Of a stretch of 64,000 bases of DNA, positions 42,190-52,207 are shown piece after piece. Position numbers and translations under genes: made by a program. Source of the DNA: Stagonosporopsis chrysanthemi. Its lineage: Eukaryota > Ascomycota > Dothideomycetes > Pleosporales > Didymellaceae. The notes below the pieces were generated by a model, which had not been told where the DNA came from, did not search any database, and saw nothing but the letters and a program-made list of their open reading frames with translations. The DNA lies in the NCBI GenBank assembly GCA_022560025.1, contig JAFISE010000118.1, forward strand, positions 35,587 through 99,586, given 5' to 3'. Positions within the stretch are counted from its first letter, which is position 1; the number at the start of each line of letters is the position of its first letter.

Positions 42190-43560
42190 ATGATGTTCAA
42201 GCAGTGGGATACATGTACTCACAAGAAATCGTCTAATTCTATCAAATATAGGAGATAGTTCCTGAGTGCCTCCTTCAACTCGGGTTTCGACAGCCTGATA
42301 TGCCTCACCAAATATTGGATCAGCCTCAGCGGAGACCGCTGACTTGTTTTGCTGCGGGCTGGAACACAAAATTGCTGAGCGCACAGGCAGGTGCTCAACT
42401 TCCCTCGTGGCACTGATCAACACAACGTCCTCCATTTCGAGTGTGCAGCGTAAACTTCGTTCGTGACACCTCACCTGACCCTCTCCTTTCATCTCTCATC
42501 CATCGTAGGAACGCAAGGGAAGTGAAACATCCGCATAATATGCCTGTTCCGACGCCGCAGAGATTGACTATAGCGATCCAGTGGAGTTTGTCCCTGCTCT
42601 TCATTTCGAGTGAGGAGAAGTGGAGACAGAGCGCAGAAACGCTGCAGGCACTGTGAATGTCAGCTATACTGTTCCAGAGCATTACGGAGCATACTAACTT
42701 ACATCAAACAAGTCGCTAACACGGAGAAAACGGTTACATTCTTGCGCGTCTCCATTTGCAGCTTTGTTGACCATGGACAGAAATGTCACTGACCAGGTTT
42801 ATGGTGTCGAAGATGTAGCCTGCAGACGAGCTGTAGCACTTTACAGGGGTGAGGGGATACCAAGCCTACGGTCATTGTCAGTAAAGGAAGCGAATTGCCT
42901 GAGCAGTGCGCATACCTTCCGAATTGGTGTGCATTAGAAGACCAAAACCATCAACGTGAAGAGATTCGTGCAACTGACAGCTGCTGCCAGTGCTCAATTA
43001 GCCCAGAAGGTGAATGTATCGTGCCGCCGTGTGTCTTCGAAGTATGCTTGGTCTGTAGCAGAATGTTGATTTTTGCAGCGCAAACCATCACACTTCCAGA
43101 TGAACACGAGACCACGTAGCGAGGGAATGTGAAGAGCAAGGGGCTTCAAGCGAGGAGTGAAGATAACAGTTCTTTGCAGCCTCTTACAAATTGTCTACGC
43201 CTGCCATAAAACGCAGAGAATTTGACGATGAGGCTTCTTCCAAGGGCTTACAGTGTAATGAAACGACTCAGATTTAGTGCCATCGCACTGCCTGCCAATT
43301 GTTCATCTTACCTTCACAATCCGCAATGGAATCAAAGTCTGCTTTTACTACAGGTAAATATCAAAGCGATCACCTTCTGCTGCTTCGTTGGCCGCTTGAT
43401 CACCTCCGCGGCGTAGCCGAGGTACCGTTTTTCGAACCACTCTCTGGTTTCAAACCTGTGACAGCGCACCCGACAAACGATTATTCACGTTTGCCACCTC
43501 TGCTGTCGTCAGTTCTCCCTATAAGACTTACGTACTTGGACGATCAGATCCAGATGAGAG
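42190..43560 (-). pseudogene. Decayed rhodopsin-domain membrane protein gene
   Basis: Minus-strand segments read in the order of a SAT4/rhodopsin-domain protein. SCTNLFTLMVLVF is followed by TAA (42934-42936) and then CTPIRK. A GTATGC..CCGTAG intron leads to AWYPLTPVKCYSSSAGYIFD, then TINLVSDISV. An intron beginning GTAACC near 42735 leads to LEMKSRDKLHWIAIVNLCGV and GTGILCGCFTSLAFLRWM, then a polar tail near 42,400-42,230. The TAA sits exactly where the family has Gln in FQC.P, so CAA to TAA is the likely lesion. The N-terminal helices at 43,100-43,560 are hard to place. I infer a once-normal gene broken by a nonsense change. Limits are approximate. Confidence 0.5.
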
Positions 43561-43967
43561 CCCCCCATACGACGACGAATCTGCTTCCCCTAGGTGCTTA
43601 ATTCCAATAATCAAGATTCAATAAGACTATTTTTCTAATACGAAAGCGAACAGAAAACAGCAGAATTACTATTCATGACGGTTCTGACATCGTGCCTACT
43701 ACTCCAGGAGTTGTCAAGATTTTTTCTTGAGATCCAGTGTGAGATATTCTTATCTGCCATGCTTCGGGACTCCGGTTCTACACACGACGTTGATCAACAC
43801 TTTTTAGTATTGAAAAGGTGGCCTATCGTAGGACCAGTGCTCCTGAGGTAAATTGCCCAAGGTTTTGTTCTTTGCTACCATCTTATAAATGTGCAGAGTG
43901 CTGTTTAAATCTATAGTCAGTAAGACATGTTTGGCGCGAATATTGTGTACTTTTTTGTGTTGTATGA
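43561..43967. other. Intergenic, AT-richer
   Basis: This lies between the decayed rhodopsin-domain gene and the 3' end of the HET gene. No gene is seen. Confidence 0.5.
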
Positions 43968-46542
43968 CTACACAATGTCTATCCACTCAAGTGTCCACTC
44001 GAAGTCATCGGGTCGGACAGTTGTCAGTCCAATGCGCTCATAATTATCTGCCCTCTGCTCCAGGAGAAGAACGACCCATTCCTTCTCAAATTTGGTATCG
44101 ATTTGGCCTTCATAAGACGGCCTCCTTGTGCCTTTCCCAATGCATGCGATCTTGTACCCAGTGCTGAAATCATGTGCCTCAGAGTCGAGTAAGATTGGAG
44201 TGCTGTCAGACCTGTCGCCACGAGTTGAATGAACGTTGAAATAACGGCGTTGTGTCCATATCTCCAAATTTTGGGCCACGAACCCAAATTGTTCTGTTGG
44301 CTTTACTACTTCTGCTACGTGAGTGAACAACGTCAGTGTGCATGAAGACTGTGTTTCAACGCTTTCTTCGAGAGTGTTTTTGGGACTTTTCTGAGTATCT
44401 AAAAGCTCGGCAATAACTCTACGGTCGCCGCGCCGACTCCATGAGAAGGATTTGCTCATATGTAGCGGTCCAATTTTGGTTTTGAAGGTGGCTTGGCCCT
44501 GAGTGTCAACTGGTATAACGTATGCTTCATGAACGGTGCTTACCTGGTGAGAACATCCAGACTGATTGTTGGCTGTCATGTTCATCGTAGGTATCATGCT
44601 CATCGTATTCATCGTGTTCATCGTGTTCATGTGCCCTTGAATAAAAATGAGGAGACTCTTGCACTAAGTAATCTACCGGGCCGACCCAACCAGACCAAGC
44701 CCAGCTAGGGAATTGGCGATCAACAATGGAAGGACGAGGTCTGAGATAGCGTCTACGAAGAGCAGCTGCTTGACTGGGAACCCACAAAAGGGCCTTCTCC
44801 AATAGGCTGCTGTGAGAATCATGGCTGTCAAAGTGTGAGTTCAACAATCCGTGGAATTGGATGTCCGGATCAGTCCCTAGCTTGATGTCAAATTTGGACA
44901 GGATTCCCATGAAAGCGCCAAGGATATCCCCAGGCTCGGTGAGATTTCGTCGAGTGTATTCGCCAACCATAGTGGCGTAGTCATGGAAGTAGCCCGGGGT
45001 GCGAGGTCGTTCTTGATGGCGACGCCTTCTCACCTTATATTGCCGAGAGCACAAAATGCCACCCTCATCAGCTAACTGATCTGCGTCATATGCTCTTATG
45101 ACCGCATTATCATACCGGAGGCCACGAGTCAAAGACCTGGACCATCCTTGGTTCCACGGAGACAGACTTTGATACGCAGTTCTGGTGAATTTTGTTTCCA
45201 ACACATAGCCCTCTCGCCACTCGTTGAAGCGACCAAGACCGAATCCGTGAAAGTCGTCAGCTCCATACATGCATATTTGAGACATATGATGATCGCATGA
45301 ATAGAAGACTTCGTCTTGTGTGAAGAACAAACAACATGACGACAACATATCTTCTTGAAACGTCCACCCCCGTGTGGCCCAAAGTGTAGAGGAAATTATT
45401 TCTTTCAGCTCTGGCCGTGCAATTACCAGAACGAGGTCACCATTCGCTGTTGGGATGGTCGATGTTCTTTCTGATGATCGCGTGCCTTCACGGAGGCCGT
45501 GCAATGGAGATTCCGCATGCTCACCTCCAGCAGCCACAACCGTCAATGACGCACCCTCGTAGATCATATGCATCTCGTTGATCACGAGCTCCTTTTTAGG
45601 TATGTCGTCCTGACATACGCAGAGGAGATCAACCCAGAGGTACCTCCAGCCGAGACGCTGTACTAACAAGCTTGCATCTTGGATAGTCACCGGAAGTCTA
45701 TCGAAACGCACGGATCGACTCTTGCTCGTGCTTTGTATCTGCTCGTCATCATCGAAAAAATTGGTCCACCACGAAATGGGATCCGCCAATTGTCGCTCGC
45801 GTAAAGCATCGCCCCATGTATACGAAAGCGCGATATACTCTACACATTCGGTTGGCGCAATGAGACGGGATTCGAACACATCGTATACACAAAATTGCCC
45901 CGTAGCTTGTAACTGTTCCTGTGCCAGAGTTCGCTGACCAGAATGATTATGATTGGTTTGACACTCCCTGACCCAGCTTCGAATAAGGGACATGTCAATT
46001 ACGTCGGGAATCAGCCGACGTCGCAAAAGCTGAGTATGATCCACGGAAGAATCATTTGTGAAAGGGAAATGTTGCTCCTTCGACACGTAGTCCAGCTCGC
46101 AGATCGTAGTACGGCAATTACTATTCCACGGTTGCCTATCGCTCTCTTGCATCCAACTTGTTCCCACCGCAGGCCGATATCGAAATTTGACAGTTCGCGC
46201 AAGATTGTAACGTTCGGCTAGTTCTTCGATGTCCGTGTCGTTGCGTGAAGATTCTGAGAGAATATCACACTGTGCCCAAAAGGTCGTCTTCACCCATGCG
46301 TTATCATGACTGAGATCGGTCGCGCTCTGAAATTCGCCAGATGGCGACATCCAGCTATTGCTGATAGCATCAGAAACAAGACGGCAGAACGAGCAAGCGC
46401 TGTTATTTATGACACTTGAGAGTGTCCCGATCTGGAAGATCTTTATCTCTTTATTGAAAAGGGAAGAGAAGTCAATTGTAGCGCATTGTTCGCATAGCCC
46501 AATAGTGTGCTGTAGACTGCGTTGAGGAGAGATCATTTCCAT
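43968..46542 (-). CDS. HET-domain (heterokaryon incompatibility) protein
   Basis: Exons 44544-46542 and 43968-44509 give about 846 residues. The only intron is 34 bases (GTAAGC..ATACCAG) and restores the frame. The start is the first ATG at 46542. HET-domain blocks are clear: VEYIALSYTWGD, then RLPVTIQDASLLVQRLGWRY, LWVDLLCVCQDD, EMHMIYEGASLTVVAAGG and ATRGWTFQEDMLSSCCLFF. An N-terminal Cys-containing segment (CEQCATIDFSSLF, CSFCRLV) precedes it, as in many HET proteins. Near the end of exon 1 an acidic HDEHDEYDEHDTYDEHD repeat is encoded by 9-base units. HET proteins trigger growth arrest or cell death on allorecognition, usually together with an unlinked or adjacent partner. No classical partner (NLR, SNARE or glycolipid-transfer gene) adjoins it. 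Confidence 0.88.
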
Positions 46543-46880
46543 GTCGTTATCGCCGTCACTGGGAAGCTGCAACGATTCAAAATCTATAAGTGAGGGAGAA
46601 ACGAGATTTTGCTATGCGACGGCGAAAGGCGGGGTGTGCATATGCCAATTTCAAGTACAGTAAAGATATACTTCTCGCGTCGAGATCCCTGCAACCACGT
46701 GGGGTCAATACAGTCCTTGCCGTCATCTTCCTGACGACCGCTCAACCTGTTAACATCAGCTCTGCATTGACTTCACCCTTAAACAACCCTTTCATCCGGA
46801 CCAAGTACCTCAGTCGCACTGAATCTTCTGTCACAACTGCCGCCCACCTGGGCAGCCCTCGCCACCTAGCCCTTACAGCG

Positions 46881-46896
46881 ATAAGGTATCTTATCC
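46881..46896. promoter_or_regulatory. Inverted pair of GATA sites
   Basis: GATAAG (46881-46886) and CTTATC (46891-46896) face each other with four bases between. They lie 300 bases before the MFS permease start and 340 bases before the divergent HET start. GATA factors (AreA/Nit2 type) bind such HGATAR pairs in nitrogen-source genes. The pairing fits a Dal5-type permease; binding itself is inferred. Confidence 0.55.
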
Positions 46897-46900
46897 CCGC

Positions 46901-46964
46901 CGCGGGATCCTTCAGCCGCCTCCAACATGCGGGATGATGTCTACCGAACGATTACCGCGGGATC
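46901..46964. promoter_or_regulatory. Two CCGCGGGATC words in the shared promoter
   Basis: CCGCGGGATC occurs at 46901-46910 and again at 46955-46964 in the same orientation, 54 bases apart. CCGCGG is palindromic, as are many sites for zinc-cluster activators. It could be a specific operator for the MFS or HET gene. Confidence 0.35.
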
Positions 46965-47196
46965 GCTCTCCATGCTCAGCAGCTCTCTTACTGGGTGGTT
47001 TTCTGCATCTCCTTCCCAATACGGGATGTGGGGCTGATAGCGAACAGGATCAGCGTTGACATCGCGCTGTTTATCAAACCTGAGCGTGCAGCTTTTGACA
47101 ACGCGATCTCCGGTCACAAGGCGTCTATATGAAGGCCGCCATGGTTGTTGTTTTTAAAATGCAAACCCAAGCGTTCGTATTGCAGGAGTGGACGAC

Positions 47197-48847
47197 ATGC
47201 AAGCACAGGAAATCCCGAATTCAAGCCACGTAGATGAAAAGGCACCGGAGAGGGGCGAATACAAGAATGCCGACAAGGCACTCGAATTTCTCCGGATTAA
47301 TGAGGATGGCGAGGAAGGCACTGTCGTCGCCATCGACGAGAAGGCGTTGGTCAAGAGGATTGACTGGATGATTGTACCTATCATGTTTGCATGTTACTTT
47401 CTCCAGTACCTCGACAAGTCGCTGTGTAAGCCAATTCGACCTCTGATATAGCTAGAGCTAACAATCTCAGTAAACTTCGCAGCAGTGATGGGCATCCGAG
47501 AAGACGCGAATTTGACGACCGAGCAGTACGGAACGCTGTCGTGGCTGTTCTACCTCGCCTTCCTTATCTTCGAGATGCCGCACGCATATCTCATGCAGCG
47601 ACTCCCTGTGGCAAAATATCTGGGTGGCTGCGTGTGCGCATGGGGTACTGTTGGTATGCTTCCCCAAACCCAACCCTCGCTTCAAAGCTGACCTCTACTA
47701 GTCACCTGCACCGCAGCATGCGACTCCTACGCTTCTCTCGCAGTCTGCCGCTTCCTCCTCGGTGCTTTTGAATCTGCCATCAGTCCTTCCTTGATCCTCG
47801 TTACGTCCATGTGGTACAAGCGCGACGAGCAGCCAAGGCGCATCGGGTTCTGGTACCTAGGCGTTGGCAGCGCGGTCATGGTCGGCTCACTGATCTCGTA
47901 CAGCTTTCAACACTACGAAGGCGACCAGTTCAACAACTGGCAGATTATGTATCTTGTGGTCGGGCTCATCACCATCTCGGCTGGCATTGTTGTTATCTTG
48001 TTTCTTCCTGACAACCCAATGTCGAGCAAATTGACGCATGAAGAGAAAATACTGGCTGTATCACGTCTGCGCGAGAACAACACTGGTATCGAGAACAAGA
48101 CCTTCAAGCCGTATCAGTTCTGGGAAGCCCTTCGCGACCCGCAAGTCTGGCTTTTGGCCTTCATCACCACGGCAGCTAGCATACCCAATGGTGCTGTGTC
48201 GTCGTTTCAGAGCGTCATCATCTCCGGTTTCGGCTTCTCGAACAAGGAGACGGCGCTGATTCAGATACCGGGCGGTCTGATCACAGTAGTCAGTACCCTT
48301 CTCGGGACCTATATCGCCGGTCGATACAACTGCCGTGGCTTCATGCTTGCAACCTGGGCAGCACTCGGCGGTATTGTGGGTGGCGGCATGATTGCGTTTA
48401 TACCTGCCAGTAACCAAGCAGGCAGACTGGCGGGCAACTATCTAACGAACATGACTGGCTCCTTCCTGCCCCTTGCGTACGCCTTCGCAGCCTGCAACTT
48501 TGCTGTAAGTACCATCGCACCATTCCTCCACACTCACCCAAACATACTGACAAACCTAGGGCCACACCAAGAAGGTCACCATGAACGCGATCCTGCTTAT
48601 GTCTTTCTGTCTTGGTAACATCCTTGGGCCGCTGACGTTCCGCAACGACGACGCGCCCAACTACACGCCGGCCAAGATCACGATTGTGGCGGTTGAGATT
48701 GTAGTTCTTTGCGCTGTCGCAGCGTTGCTACTCTACTACAGATGGGAGAACCGTAGACGAGACGCTGCAGGCACAAGCCATCAGGTGGATGTAGAGTTCA
48801 GCGATATGACGGATAGGGAGAACAAGGAACTTCGCTACAAGTACTGA
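47197..48847 (+). CDS. MFS permease, Dal5/allantoate-type anion:cation symporter
   Basis: Exons 47197-47425, 47471-47653, 47702-48504 and 48560-48847 (introns 45-55 bases) give 500 residues. The layout is that of the Dal5/Tna1 family: a polar N-terminal tail, RIDWMIVPIMFACYFLQYLD with KSLLNFAAVMGIRED, LSWLFYLAFLIFEMPHAYLMQ, VCRFLLGAFESAISPSLILV, MWYKRDEQPRRIGFWYLG, the central loop LPDNPMSSKLTHEEKI, then a second half with six helices including LTNMTGSFLPLAYAFAACNF and KKVTMNAILLMSFCLGNILG. Members import allantoate, nicotinate, pantothenate, peptides and similar organic anions at the plasma membrane. Paired GATA sites upstream suggest nitrogen control. The substrate cannot be fixed. Confidence 0.9.
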
Positions 48848-49234
48848 ATAACCGTCATCAAAGCGTAATCCGAAAGGAGTATCAATCATCTCTTGCAATA
48901 ATATATGAAAAACAAGGAGTTTGCTTAGTTGATGGACGTTAACGTGCAGCAGGACGCTTCTTGGCCTCGATGGTGCCTGCCGGAAGGCGAAGACCGTTGA
49001 AGTCGGCGTACTACAGACATAGGATACCAAGTCTGTCCAGCTACATCAGCCTCAGTGAATCTTTCCTTTGCCTAGTCCTACATCAGATCCTAGCACAGTG
49101 CGAGCCTCGATTGCATCCCCGCGCTTCAGCTCGTCACAGATCTTGTGCACCAATACACGACCATCTAGTTCCCATCTGTTCACCTCACTACGCTGCACAC
49201 GAAACAGACTTTACACCACCAACAACTAAGACAT
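48848..49234. other. Convergent 3' flanks
   Basis: This lies between the MFS gene (plus) and the hydrolase gene (minus). No gene is seen. Confidence 0.6.
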
Positions 49235-49978
49235 CTACACACTCCCCGCCGCCCTCTCAATCGCGCCCACCACCTCCTCCACCCGGCTCAAAAACGGACT
49301 ATGCCCCGCCTCCACCGTCGTCTCCAAAAACTCCACCCCGCTCCCCTTCACCATCCCCTGCTGCACCCGCAACGGGATAGCATTATCCTTCGTACAATAG
49401 ACAAAACTACTCGGGACCTCCTTGTACGGCGCCCACGTCGTCTTCTGGTAGTACATCTGATAGCTAAACGTCCTTAACGCCTTGACATGCCGCTCCTGCT
49501 CCGCAGGAGGCAAGTCGTTATAGAAGACGTGCGCCGGGTCGACGGGCTCGACTTCGCGCCGCGACGCGGACACGGCGAACCACGGCAGATCGGTGCCGCC
49601 GAGGGCGTCCATCAGGCTGGTTGCAGGCGGCAGGACGAAGGCGGCAATGTACACCATGTGCACGACGCCGCCGGGGTGGCCCGCGGCGGCGCGCGTGTGT
49701 GCTAGGTAAGGCGCGATGGCTTCGCCTGCGGGTAAGGAGCCGTAGCTGTGCGCTGCGACGATTACGCGTTTGCCTGCGGAGACGAGCGCGGAGAGCGTGG
49801 TGCTGATCGAGGATACGTCCTGGGCCCAGGTTTCGAGGCCCGGGGTGGCGCCTACGGAGGGGAGGTCGGCGGTTGCTGTCGGGTAGCCGTGGGTGTGCAG
49901 GGCGGCGATGACGGGGGCGTAGCAGGCGGATGTGTGCCAGGCGCCGGGGACGAAGAGGATGGTTGGTTTTGAAGTCAT
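49235..49978 (-). CDS. Alpha/beta-hydrolase family protein
   Basis: This single exon encodes 247 residues. PTILFVPGAWHTSACYAPVI gives the first strand and oxyanion HGxW-like region. The nucleophile elbow is VIVAAHSYGSLPAG, with Ser in AHSYG. The catalytic His lies in EAGHSPFLSRVEEV near the C terminus; an acidic partner is probably in FVYCTKDNAIPL. The length and motifs match the short AB-hydrolase group (Abhydrolase_6-like) common in fungi, including esterases such as EstC- and pyrethroid-hydrolase-like proteins and salicylate-type methyl esterases. The substrate is unknown. There is no signal peptide or membrane helix. Confidence 0.88.
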   Translation of the reverse strand: MTSKPTILFVPGAWHTSACYAPVIAALHTHGYPTATADLPSVGATPGLETWAQDVSSISTTLSALVSAGKRVIVAAHSYGSLPAGEAIAPYLAHTRAAAGHPGGVVHMVYIAAFVLPPATSLMDALGGTDLPWFAVSASRREVEPVDPAHVFYNDLPPAEQERHVKALRTFSYQMYYQKTTWAPYKEVPSSFVYCTKDNAIPLRVQQGMVKGSGVEFLETTVEAGHSPFLSRVEEVVGAIERAAGSV

Positions 49979-50598
49979 GGTGGGTGGTGTTGTACAGTTT
50001 ATTTGGGGCGTTCTGGTGTTTTTTTCGAGAGATTTGACCAGGCGAGAGGTTTTGTTTTTGAGGATTCAGAGTGATGATGTTCGAGCGTGGAGCTCAACAC
50101 CACCTACCTACCAGCCTTTGTACTCGAGTCTAGCGGGGTAGCAGACTCAGGGTCTAGGACGCACCTCGGACGTTTTCGTAAACCCCTATGCCCACAACGG
50201 ACAGTGAGGGTTGCGTTTGGGTAAAGCGGCGCCCGCATCCGATGGTGTTGCGAGGGATCGTCGTCGGATGCTGCGAGCTATCAACGGTCCGATCCGCTGT
50301 CTGGTCCCTGCGTTACGAGGTTGTGAGGCTGCAGCAGAGGAGGGAAGGAGTTTGACAATGGAAATTTTGGGCTACAGAGAAGACAGTATGGAAGGATGCC
50401 GATGAAAACACTTGAGGAATGCCCATGGAACGCCTTGATAATGCTGTAAGTTAGGACCATCCCAACTCCGATCTTCGGCCACGCCGCCATACGTCCGGGC
50501 TCGATGATTCTAGACATCAGTCGAATGAGCTGCAAGACGCGACTGTGGCCAGCCACACATTAACATGTGGGACCCTACCACACCGACGCGCTTCGCAG
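49979..50598. other. Intergenic
   Basis: This is the promoter of the hydrolase gene and the 3' flank of the DUF1774 gene, both minus strand. No gene is seen. Confidence 0.55.
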
Positions 50599-51580
50599 TC
50601 ATTGCTCATCAGCTAGCAACGGGGCCCTCTCGCGGTCCTCGCTGACAATCTGCCCTCTCGGGAACGGATCACGACCGAGGAGCCCAGGGACACCGACGGC
50701 GAGCGAAAGGACGAAGAGGATGCCGCCAACGGTAAACGCGAAGATCCACTGCAGTTGCAAGATCGGGAGCTTGCTGAGGAACTGTCCAACACCAGTGGCT
50801 GCAGAAAGTCAGTAACGCGCAGCATATCACAATCGACATGACAAGAACTCACAGAAAGCCAACACCGACAGCGCAAACCCAATCGTGTAGTCCTTGTACG
50901 CCGCGAGGAAAAACACCCCGTACCCCAACCACCCCCAGATGAACACATTCGCCACGATCCTGCCCACCAGATGCGTCGAGTGGAACGCCACGGCGCCGAC
51001 CCAGTACAGCGCGACGAAGTTCCACGCCAGCGGGCCGGACACGGTGCCGATGTGGATGGCGCGCGGGGTGGTGCTGTGGCGAAAGTAGGCGAAGCTGAGG
51101 TTGAAGAAGTTGATGAGGAGCAGCAGCTCGGCGAGCCAAAAGTGGCTGCGCACCCACAGGTGGATGAAGCCGAAGAGCAGCAGGTTGGAGGTGATGTAGT
51201 GGGTGCCGATGTTGGCGGCGGCGAGGAGGTAGGTTTGGTTCGAGGACCAGAGGGACCAGGCGTAGACTAGCTGCAGGGCGAAGAGGATGATCCTGGGGGG
51301 GTTTGTTAGTGGGTGAAGAAGGCGGGTGTTGTGTGCGGTCCAGTTACCAGTAGATCGAGGTGATGATGCTGCTCTGTGCGAATGGAGTCGCAGGCTGGTG
51401 CTGCCAGAAGCGGTGGTCTCGTGCATGGTCGCCCGGACGGTTGAACGTGTAGTAGAACGTCGTGACGAGCAGGATGAGATAGGACAAGCCCGTGGAGATT
51501 TTGTAGAGCAGAATCGACTGGTTCGAGAACTCTTCGCGCTTGGCGAAGGGATTGCGGCTGCTGCTTGACTCGTCCGACAT
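50599..51580 (-). CDS. DUF1774-type fungal membrane protein
   Basis: Exons 51348-51580, 50853-51292 and 50599-50798 (introns 55 and 54 bases) give 290 residues. About seven or eight hydrophobic segments are visible: ILLYKISTGLSYLILLVTTF, IILFALQLVYAWSLWS, LLLFGFIHLWV, WLAELLLLINFFNLSFAYF, PLAWNFVALYWVGAVAFH, VANVFIWGWLGYGVFFLAAY, YTIGFALSVLAF and WIFAFTVGGILFVLSLAVG. The pattern, with HLWVRSHFWLAE and INFFNLSFAYF, is that of the fungus-specific DUF1774 family, of unknown function. Both termini are short and polar. Confidence 0.8.
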
Positions 51581-52207
51581 GGCGATTGATGCTGTCTTTT
51601 TTTGTTCGCTGCGTAAATCCAAAGCCGACTCAATTGAAGAGGTATCACGCGTGAAGAGCGGCAAGCACGAGCAAGCTGAGGTACTTATGCACGCGTACTG
51701 TCACGCCATATACCTGCGACAGTGAGCAATGTACGTCATCCGAAGTTTCGTGTTCTTGCGGACCCCGCTTTCACACCCGCCCCATGACAGCTTGCCCGCG
51801 CTAGGGATTGGCTCCCGCGAGCGCAGGGCACCCTGCAGCCTGTGACTGTCGTGCATGCAGCGCGGACGCTTGAGCTATTGCATGCATGAGTGGCGAGTAT
51901 ACGGACGCCTCTAGAACGGACTGCGCTGTACAGTAGGCCAGGGAGTGAGTGAGTGAGTGGGGCAGCGTGCCACCATTTTGCAATGTCACAGTGATGTCAG
52001 AAAGAATTGGCGCGGGATAAACATAAGAATCAGATTGCGCGGAGGCGGGTATCTCTACATAGCAAAAAGTTGAACATGTACAGGTTTGTGCGCCAAACAC
52101 TCGCGGCAAGCGCGCCGACTTGTTGCGTTTTTTCCAGTCCTGTGAACGCCTCATTGTCTAGTCCCACCAATCAACGCCAGGCTTCGTGTCAATCCTTCAG
52201 CGTACAG
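51581..52207. other. Intergenic with GAGT microsatellite
   Basis: This is the promoter of the DUF1774 gene and the 3' flank of the deacetylase gene. A short GAGT repeat (gagtgagtgagtgagtgg) lies at about 51,943-51,960. No gene is seen. Confidence 0.55.
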
